Shown here one piece after another: positions 14,282 through 19,953 of a DNA stretch of 19,953 bases; positions within the stretch are counted from its first letter, which is position 1; each line of letters opens with the position of its first letter. The DNA comes from Bacteroidales bacterium. Its GTDB lineage: Bacteria; Bacteroidota; Bacteroidia; Bacteroidales; UBA10428. The notes below the pieces were generated by a model. It saw only the letters and a program-made list of their open reading frames with translations. It made no database searches and was not told where the DNA came from. Both the position numbers and the translations under genes were made by a program. The stretch is taken from assembly GCA_016926235.1 (NCBI GenBank), contig JAFGOZ010000374.1, forward strand, positions 1 through 19,953, written 5' to 3'.

Positions 14282-15721
14282 ATGAGTGAAGTATCGGTAA
14301 GCGGAAAACCATCCTTACTGGAAAGGCTGGATGCCCTATATGAATACGACAGAGAACCCGTTTCGGAAAAGAAACTTCATGGCTGGAAAACCTTTATTGC
14401 CATGTTTGCCGGAGAACACATTGCAGGAACCGAATTTGTACTAGGCCCCTTGATGGTAATGCATGGTGTCTCAGCTGTTGATTTTTTTCTGGGTTTATTT
14501 ATTGGAAACCTGCTTGCCGTTTTAAGCTGGGCATTCATTTGTGCACCGGTTGGAGTGAAATCACGACTTACTATATATTGGCAACTTCGAAAATCATTCG
14601 GGCCATATCTTACATTAATCTATAGCGCTGCATACGCGATAATTCTTTGCTTACTGGCAGGAGCAATGGTAAACGTTGCTGTAACAGCAGTTTCTATTCC
14701 GTTCCATATTCCTAATCCAAACTTTATTGCAGGCGATCTTATTCCAACTGCACCATGGATTACCCTCGCTATAATTGTAGGAAGTGTTATTGCAATATTA
14801 GCAGTATTAGGATTTGAAAAGATTGCAGCATTCTCAAAAATATGCGCTCCCTGGATGGTAGTTGTATTTTTTGCTGCAGCTATAGCAGTTCTTGCCGACC
14901 TTGGCGCTCATAACCTTGGGGATTTCTGGGGTATTGCAAAAACAAAGATTTTTACCGGTGTACCAATAGGCAACAATAGCAAGTATACATTGTGGCACGT
15001 TATAGGTTTTGCCTGGTTATGCAACGCACACCAGCATATTGGTATATCTGACATAACCATTTTCAGGTATGCAAAAAAATGGACCCAGGGATTTGCTTCA
15101 GCCTTTGGAATGTATTTAGGCCATTTTGGCGCCTGGATCTGTTCGGGCATTTTATGCGCAGCCTTCCTGGCAGCCGGAAAAGAAAATCCACAACCCGGTG
15201 ATATCGCTTTATTTGGAGCAGGAATTGCCGGAGCAATAAGCGTGGTAATTGCCGGATGGACTACTGCTAATCCAACACTTTATCGTGCGGGTCTGGCCAT
15301 TCAGGTGGCTACACCGAACTGGAAACGCTGGAAAGTGACCTTTGCAGCCGGCATATTTATGATTATAGTTGCATGTATTCCTGCGGTAAATGCAAACCTT
15401 GACCGTATTGTCGGCTATATAGGATTGTTTTTTCTGCCTCTTGGTTCGTGCATCTTTATCGATATGTGGGTATTACCGAAACTGGGCATGGAAAGTGACT
15501 ACGTGGACAAATACAAAAAACTAATAAGCTGGCCGGCCCTGCTTACCTGGTTTCTCTCATTTGGTATTGCCCTCACATGGCTTGGGCCAGATAAAGGAAA
15601 TCTCATGTTCCTTGTAGCGCCTGAGTGGATCATGGCAATGGTACTTTATCTTATCTTTAGTTTCATTCAGCAAAAAGCTGGCAAGAAAACCAAAATTCAA
15701 ACAGAGGAGGTGAAATCATGA
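14282..15721 (+). CDS. NCS1-family (cytosine/purine permease-like) transporter
   Basis: A 479-residue inner-membrane protein with about twelve hydrophobic helices after a 32-residue cytoplasmic N-terminus. The first helix region, FIAMFAGEHIAGTEFVLGPLMV, and the later GFEKIAAFSKICAPWM, FAWLCNAHQHIGISDITIFRY and GWTTANPTLYRAGL correspond to the blocks of the NCS1 nucleobase:cation symporter family. Known members carry cytosine, purines, allantoin, hydantoin or thiamine-like molecules, usually with H+ or Na+. Here the gene is in an operon with a rhamnosidase and opposite a sugar-phosphate pathway, so a sugar, sugar derivative or glycoside is the likelier cargo; that is inference. It overlaps the next gene by 4 bases (ATGA). 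Confidence 0.87.
   Translation: MSEVSVSGKPSLLERLDALYEYDREPVSEKKLHGWKTFIAMFAGEHIAGTEFVLGPLMVMHGVSAVDFFLGLFIGNLLAVLSWAFICAPVGVKSRLTIYWQLRKSFGPYLTLIYSAAYAIILCLLAGAMVNVAVTAVSIPFHIPNPNFIAGDLIPTAPWITLAIIVGSVIAILAVLGFEKIAAFSKICAPWMVVVFFAAAIAVLADLGAHNLGDFWGIAKTKIFTGVPIGNNSKYTLWHVIGFAWLCNAHQHIGISDITIFRYAKKWTQGFASAFGMYLGHFGAWICSGILCAAFLAAGKENPQPGDIALFGAGIAGAISVVIAGWTTANPTLYRAGLAIQVATPNWKRWKVTFAAGIFMIIVACIPAVNANLDRIVGYIGLFFLPLGSCIFIDMWVLPKLGMESDYVDKYKKLISWPALLTWFLSFGIALTWLGPDKGNLMFLVAPEWIMAMVLYLIFSFIQQKAGKKTKIQTEEVKS
15705..15710 (+). promoter_or_regulatory. Perfect Shine-Dalgarno for the mini-protein
   Basis: AGGAGG lies 7 bases before the ATG at 15718, inside the last codons of the permease gene. Strong Shine-Dalgarno sequences are rare in this window, so this one supports the small gene being real and fixes its start. 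Confidence 0.7.
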
Positions 15722-15903
15722 AAATAATATTAAAGATTATATCATTTGCCGGACTGGCAACTGCTTTTCTGCCTTCATTATTTGTTCTCCATGGAAAAAT
15801 CACCATGAAAGAACACTTTGTGCTCATGATTATTGGTACCATTATGTGGTTCGCCACCTCCCCCTTCTGGATGAAAAGTAAGTCGCTGGAAGAGGAAGAA
15901 TAA
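15718..15903 (+). CDS. Two-helix membrane mini-protein coupled to the permease
   Basis: A 61-residue protein with two predicted transmembrane helices (about 4-25 and 33-52), a short loop HGKITMKEH between them and an acidic tail KSLEEEE. Its ATG overlaps the permease stop by 4 bases and has a perfect Shine-Dalgarno, a strong sign that the two proteins are made together. The rhamnosidase starts 11 bases after its stop. I do not know a named family; the IIGTIMWFATSPFWM segment resembles small proteins sometimes found beside secondary transporters in Bacteroidota, from memory. A subunit or stabiliser of the permease is the natural guess. Confidence 0.75.
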   Translation: MKIILKIISFAGLATAFLPSLFVLHGKITMKEHFVLMIIGTIMWFATSPFWMKSKSLEEEE

Positions 15904-15914
15904 TCCTTCATCCC

Positions 15915-18608
15915 ATGTCATTACTAGTACATAACCTACGAACAGAATACAAAAAGAATCCTCTCGGACTTGGGTCAATAAGACCCCGTTTATGCTGGGA
16001 AATTATCTCTTCAGAAAGAAATGTAATCCAAACGGCTTATCAGATCATTGCTAAAACAGATGAAAAAATTATCTGGAATTCTAATAAAGTAGACTCAGAT
16101 CAGTCTGTCCGCATTGAATATAATGGCCAGGCATTACAATCCGGTCAACGTGTTTACTGGAAAGTAAAAGTCTGGGATAATCAGGGGAATGAATCCGACT
16201 GGAGCGATACAGCCTATTGGGAAATGGGATTAATGCAATCCAATGACTGGAAAGCCTTTTGGATTGAACCAAATATTAAAGAAGATATTAGCATATCCAC
16301 TCCATGTCCTTTTCTTCGTAAAGAATTCACAGCTGATAACAAAATACAACGAGCTCAACTATATGTAACAGCTCATGGCTTGTATCAGGTAAATATAAAT
16401 GGCCAAAAAGTGAGTGATGAATTATTCACACCTGGATGGACAAGCTACAAACAAAGGTTGCAGTACCAGGCATTTGACGTTACCGAACATATCCGGAAAG
16501 GTAAAAATGCCATTGGCGTCATTATAGGCGATGGCTGGTATAGAGGATACTTAGTTTGGCAAGGTGAAAAGAACCTTTATGGAGATAAAACAGCATTATT
16601 ACTCCAGCTAAAACTTACCTATGAAGACGGAAGTGAAGAGTTGATTTGTTCCGACAAATCGTGGAAATCATCAACTGGACCAATCCTCCAATCCGACATT
16701 TACAACGGAGAAATCTATGATGCGCTATTGGAAAAGCCAGGCTGGGATTCTCCCGATTTTAACGACCAGCAATGGAATGGTGTAAATGTAAAAGATATTT
16801 CTAAAACAAATCTTGTGAGCCCGGATGGCCCTCCTGTCCGAATTACAGAAACAATTAAACCTATTAAGAAGATTATAACACCCAAAGGTGAGGTGGTCTT
16901 CGATCTGGGACAAAACATTGTCGGATGGGTAAAATTCTCACTTAAAGGGGATAAAGGTGATAAAATAACCCTTCATCATGCAGAAGTACTGGACCAGAAA
17001 GGAAATTTTTATACTGAAAACCTGCGAGCAGCAAAAGCAGAAGACACCTACCTGTTTAAAGGAGAAGGAAAGGAAACCTACGAACCGCATTTCACCTTTC
17101 ATGGTTTTCGATATATCCGGGTAAGTGAATATCCCGGTGAAGTTACAATAAATGATATTGAAGGCAGAGTGGTTCATTCTGATATGACTCCTATAGGAAA
17201 TTTTGAATGTTCCGATCCATTGGTTAATCGTCTGCAGAAAAATATCCAGTGGGGCTTAAGAGGTAATTTTCTTGATATCCCAACCGATTGTCCCCAGCGC
17301 GACGAGCGACTTGGCTGGACGGGTGATGCCCAGGTTTTTGCATCAACGGCATGCTTTAACATGGATGCCGACAGTTTCTATGCCAAGTGGATGAAAGATT
17401 TTATTGTTGATCAGAGGGAAGACGGCAGCGTTCCCTGGGTTGTCCCTATGGCTATAAAAGATGGCGGCGGAACGGGCTGGTCTGACGGATATGGAGCTAC
17501 AGGATGGGCTGATGCCGCTGTGGTGATTCCCTGGGTTGTATACCAGGCTTATGATGACAAACGGATACTTGAGACGCAATATGGGTCTATGAAATTATGG
17601 GTGGAATATATGCGAAAACATGCAGGCGACAGGCATATTTTCGATTGCGGCTTCCACTTTGGTGACTGGCTATCCTTCGCAGAATATTACTCATACTATT
17701 ACAATGCCCCGGATTACGGATATGCCGGCGCTCATACCGAAAAGGACCTGATAGCCACTGCCTATTACTATTACTCTACCTCTTTACTTCAAAAAACAGC
17801 AACCATACTTGGAAAAGAACAGGATGCAAAAGACTACGAACAGCTATTACCCAAAATAAAGTCAGCCTTCCAAAAAGAATTCATTACCCAAACCGGAAGA
17901 TTGATTTCAAATACTCAAACGGCTTATTCACTGACACTTTCATTCGGATTAATCCCTGATGAATTTAAAGAAATTGCCGCAAAACGACTGGCAGACGATG
18001 TAAAGCATTTCGGACATTTAACAACCGGTTTCCTTGGTACTCCTTTACTTTGTGATGCTTTAACAGAAAACGGTTATCCTGATCTGGCATTTATGCTACT
18101 CTTTAATAAAAGATATCCTTCATGGCTTTATCCGGTTACCAAGGGAGCTACTACTATTTGGGAACGATGGGATTGCATTAAGCCCGACGGTAGCTTTCAG
18201 ACGGCTGGAATGAATTCATTTAATCACTATGCCTATGGCGCCGTTGGAAATTGGCTGTATACTAAAGTTGCAGGATTGAGTATTGATGAAAATAATCCCG
18301 GATACAAAAAAATTATAATAAAACCTCACTTAACGGATCATCTGACTTATGCCAAAGCTGAATATGATTCAGTTTACGGACATATTAAAAGTCATTGGAT
18401 AAAGGAGGGCTCGCAACTTAGCCTGCATGTGGTTATACCTCCCAATACTTCTGCTATTGTTTATATTCCGGTCAATGATGTAGAGAAAATATCAGAGAAT
18501 GGATTTAAGCTGGATAAACATAGCGACATTCAGATAATCGGGACTGAAAAAGATCGGGTAATTATTGATATTGGATCGGGGGAATACAATTTTTCTGTCA
18601 ATACCTAA
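15915..18608 (+). CDS. GH78 alpha-L-rhamnosidase, apparently cytoplasmic
   Basis: An 897-residue retaining-fold-size enzyme typical of GH78 (inverting) alpha-L-rhamnosidases. Domains: N-terminal fibronectin-like region (1-105, VHNLRTEYKKNPLGLGSIRPRLCW...), Bac_rhamnosid_N (about 130-310, with YVTAHGLYQVNINGQKVSDE and GVIIGDGWYRG), a concanavalin-like linker domain (about 315-425), the (alpha/alpha)6 catalytic domain (about 430-780) and a beta C-terminal domain. The candidate general acid is E464 in CPQRDERLGWTGDA, and the candidate general base is E750 in TTIWERWD. The N-terminus MSLLVHNLRTEYKK has no signal peptide or lipobox, so the enzyme should act in the cytoplasm on imported rhamnosides. 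It is the last gene of the permease operon. Aglycone or linkage cannot be told from sequence. Confidence 0.93.
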   Translation: MSLLVHNLRTEYKKNPLGLGSIRPRLCWEIISSERNVIQTAYQIIAKTDEKIIWNSNKVDSDQSVRIEYNGQALQSGQRVYWKVKVWDNQGNESDWSDTAYWEMGLMQSNDWKAFWIEPNIKEDISISTPCPFLRKEFTADNKIQRAQLYVTAHGLYQVNINGQKVSDELFTPGWTSYKQRLQYQAFDVTEHIRKGKNAIGVIIGDGWYRGYLVWQGEKNLYGDKTALLLQLKLTYEDGSEELICSDKSWKSSTGPILQSDIYNGEIYDALLEKPGWDSPDFNDQQWNGVNVKDISKTNLVSPDGPPVRITETIKPIKKIITPKGEVVFDLGQNIVGWVKFSLKGDKGDKITLHHAEVLDQKGNFYTENLRAAKAEDTYLFKGEGKETYEPHFTFHGFRYIRVSEYPGEVTINDIEGRVVHSDMTPIGNFECSDPLVNRLQKNIQWGLRGNFLDIPTDCPQRDERLGWTGDAQVFASTACFNMDADSFYAKWMKDFIVDQREDGSVPWVVPMAIKDGGGTGWSDGYGATGWADAAVVIPWVVYQAYDDKRILETQYGSMKLWVEYMRKHAGDRHIFDCGFHFGDWLSFAEYYSYYYNAPDYGYAGAHTEKDLIATAYYYYSTSLLQKTATILGKEQDAKDYEQLLPKIKSAFQKEFITQTGRLISNTQTAYSLTLSFGLIPDEFKEIAAKRLADDVKHFGHLTTGFLGTPLLCDALTENGYPDLAFMLLFNKRYPSWLYPVTKGATTIWERWDCIKPDGSFQTAGMNSFNHYAYGAVGNWLYTKVAGLSIDENNPGYKKIIIKPHLTDHLTYAKAEYDSVYGHIKSHWIKEGSQLSLHVVIPPNTSAIVYIPVNDVEKISENGFKLDKHSDIQIIGTEKDRVIIDIGSGEYNFSVNT

Positions 18609-18676
18609 TTATCTTGATATAGGCCGTACGATCCCATCCATTTAAAAAATTCTGGTTAAAATTCGTAATTTTTACC

Positions 18677-18722
18677 AAATTTATGAAGTTTAGTTCATAT
18701 ATTTAGCTAAATTTGTGAAGTT
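18677..18722 (+). repeat. Direct repeat and palindrome in the ATPase promoter
   Basis: AAATTTATGAAGTT (18677-18690) recurs as AAATTTGTGAAGTT (18709-18722), 13 of 14 identical and 32 bases apart, which is three helical turns. Between and into the second copy lies ATTTAGCTAAAT (18701-18712), a perfect 12-base palindrome. TAAATTTG (18708-18715) fits the -7 consensus and would start transcription around 18722, about 12 bases before the ATG. The arrangement suggests operator sites for a repressor, possibly the gene's own product. Confidence 0.55.
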
Positions 18723-18733
18723 ATAATTTTATC

Positions 18734-19861
18734 ATGTTTATACACCGAGAACTAATACCGTCCATTGAACAGTCTCTCTTCCAAGGGAAAGTGATTATCA
18801 TTTATGGCGCCCGCAGAACCGGTAAGACAACCCTTGTAAAACATATTGCAGATAACCTTGGTAATAGTAAATATATTAATTGTGAACTATTGCAATATAA
18901 AACTACCCTTGAAACTACTGATAGCAATTCCCTCAAAGACATAATCGGGACCAGCAAATTACTCATTTTGGATGAAGCACAAAGTATAAGAAATATAGGT
19001 TTAGTTCTAAAAATTATTGTCGACACATATCCTGAGATTCAAGTTATCGCAACCGGTTCGTCTGGTTTCGACCTGGCAAACAAAACGGCTGAACCATTAA
19101 CCGGCCGATCAAGACAGTATATTTTATACCCATTTTCAGCAACTGAAATTTTACAAAAAACAGACAAACCTTCCATTATCAATAATCTAAATAAGCTATT
19201 TCGTTTTGGACTGTACCCTGAAGTATATCAAAACAGTGAAAAAAGAGCCATAGAAGAAATTAACAATATAGCAAGCAATTATTTGTATAAGGATATTCTC
19301 CAGCATGAAAATATTCGGAAACCAGAATTAATTATCAACCTGCTACGTGCCCTTGCTTTGCAATTAGGCAATGAAGTTTCCCTTAATGAACTAGCTCAAC
19401 TACTAAATGAAAATACACATACAATTAAACGATATCTGGATCTCCTTGAAAAGACTTTTGTGATTTATAAATTGTCATCATTCAGCAGAAATTTAAGAAA
19501 GGAACTTGGGAAAAGTCAAAAAATTTATTTCATAGATATAGGGATACGTAATGCCCTTATCCAGAATTTTAATCCCATGGAACTTAGAAACGATATAGGA
19601 GCTATTTGGGAAAACTTTTGCATTATAGAAAAAATCAAATCCAATCATTATAAGAGAAAATTTGTCAATTCTTACTTTTGGAGAACTTATGATCAAAAAG
19701 AAATTGATTATATTGAAGAAGAAGGCGGAAAATTGCATGCATTCGAATTAAAATTTTCGCAGACCAAAAAAACAAAAATCCCAAAAGAATTTTTAGATAC
19801 TTATAAAAACGGTTCTTTTGAAATTATCACTAAGGACAATTTCTATAGTTTTATTCAATAA
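18734..19861 (+). CDS. AAA ATPase with DUF4143 domain
   Basis: A complete 375-residue protein of the common AAA_14-DUF4143 family. Walker A is GARRTGKT (25-32, lysine 31); Walker B is LLILDEAQ (76-83, D80 E81); TGSS (107-110) is the sensor 1 region; GRSR (124-127) follows. The middle contains a winged-helix-like stretch (NEVSLNELAQLLNENTHTIK, then RYLDLLEKTFVIYKL). The C-terminal WRTYDQKEIDYIEEEGGKLHAFELK has the EID...ELK arrangement of PD-(D/E)XK-like folds. Members are very frequent and often multi-copy in Bacteroidota and archaea; their role is unknown, with suggestions of DNA or NTP-dependent regulatory work. No partner gene is visible, and nothing connects it to the sugar genes. Confidence 0.94.
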   Translation: MFIHRELIPSIEQSLFQGKVIIIYGARRTGKTTLVKHIADNLGNSKYINCELLQYKTTLETTDSNSLKDIIGTSKLLILDEAQSIRNIGLVLKIIVDTYPEIQVIATGSSGFDLANKTAEPLTGRSRQYILYPFSATEILQKTDKPSIINNLNKLFRFGLYPEVYQNSEKRAIEEINNIASNYLYKDILQHENIRKPELIINLLRALALQLGNEVSLNELAQLLNENTHTIKRYLDLLEKTFVIYKLSSFSRNLRKELGKSQKIYFIDIGIRNALIQNFNPMELRNDIGAIWENFCIIEKIKSNHYKRKFVNSYFWRTYDQKEIDYIEEEGGKLHAFELKFSQTKKTKIPKEFLDTYKNGSFEIITKDNFYSFIQ

Positions 19862-19953
19862 TTTACAAAAAATGAAACATCCATGATAAATATTTTAACA
19901 CACACAAGCATGATTATAAGCGAAAATCATCCGCTCAGGTAAAAGCTTCGTGG

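Noticed and set aside
19862..19953. Start of another gene or an attachment site at the right edge
   Set aside because: All ATG-initiated frames close within a few codons. Only a weak ATGATT/AATCAT inverted repeat (19910-19930) is present.
1..19953. CRISPR array, tRNA, rRNA or insertion sequence
   Set aside because: No regularly spaced identical repeats of suitable length, no cloverleaf-like or rRNA sequence, and no transposase or terminal inverted repeats were recognised.

Overview
The window looks like a chromosomal segment of a Bacteroidota (Bacteroidetes) bacterium. The signs are: two secreted proteins with FISUMP (Fib_succ_major) domains and type IX secretion C-terminal tails; promoter-like TAnnTTTG hexamer/octamer elements instead of E. 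coli-type -10/-35 boxes; mostly absent Shine-Dalgarno sequences; an AAA ATPase of the DUF4143 type; and AT-rich intergenic DNA. No rRNA, tRNA, CRISPR array or transposase was recognised.

Layout. (1) 1-306: gene-free, with a terminator-like hairpin at the left edge and a candidate promoter. (2) 307-2921, plus strand: a uroporphyrinogen-decarboxylase-family protein, L-rhamnose mutarotase (rhaM) and L-rhamnose/H+ symporter (rhaT). (3) 2955-5571, plus strand: a one-helix membrane protein of unknown function and a tandem pair of FISUMP/T9SS secreted proteins. (4) 5604-8000, minus strand: a soluble PAS-PAS-PAS hybrid histidine kinase with its own promoter. (5) 8301-13973, minus strand: a five-gene operon reading deoR-type regulator, transketolase N-half, transketolase C-half, glycerol-kinase-like FGGY kinase, L-fucose-isomerase-like sugar isomerase. 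(6) 13974-14281: a divergent control region rich in palindromes and heptad repeats. (7) 14282-18608, plus strand: an NCS1-family permease, a translationally coupled two-helix mini-protein, and a GH78 alpha-L-rhamnosidase without signal peptide. (8) 18734-19861, plus strand: an AAA/DUF4143 ATPase preceded by a direct repeat.

How the genes may work together. The rhamnosidase, mutarotase and rhamnose symporter point to plant rhamnosides (pectin side chains or rhamnosylated glycosides). The minus-strand operon encodes the logic isomerase -> kinase -> two-subunit transketolase. That is not the classical rhamnose or fucose route, which ends in an aldolase. It is the logic of the known transketolase branch of D-apiose catabolism (apiose -> apulose -> apulose 4-phosphate -> DHAP + xylulose 5-phosphate). 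Apiose and rhamnose occur together in rhamnogalacturonan II and in plant glycosides, so an apiose/rhamnose utilisation locus is my leading hypothesis, but the substrate is inferred, not seen. The NCS1 permease plus mini-protein would be the importer, an unusual job for a family known for nucleobases and hydantoins. Rhamnose isomerase, rhamnulokinase and rhamnulose-phosphate aldolase are not in the window. The kinase, the FISUMP pair and the ATPase at the right end may be unrelated neighbours.
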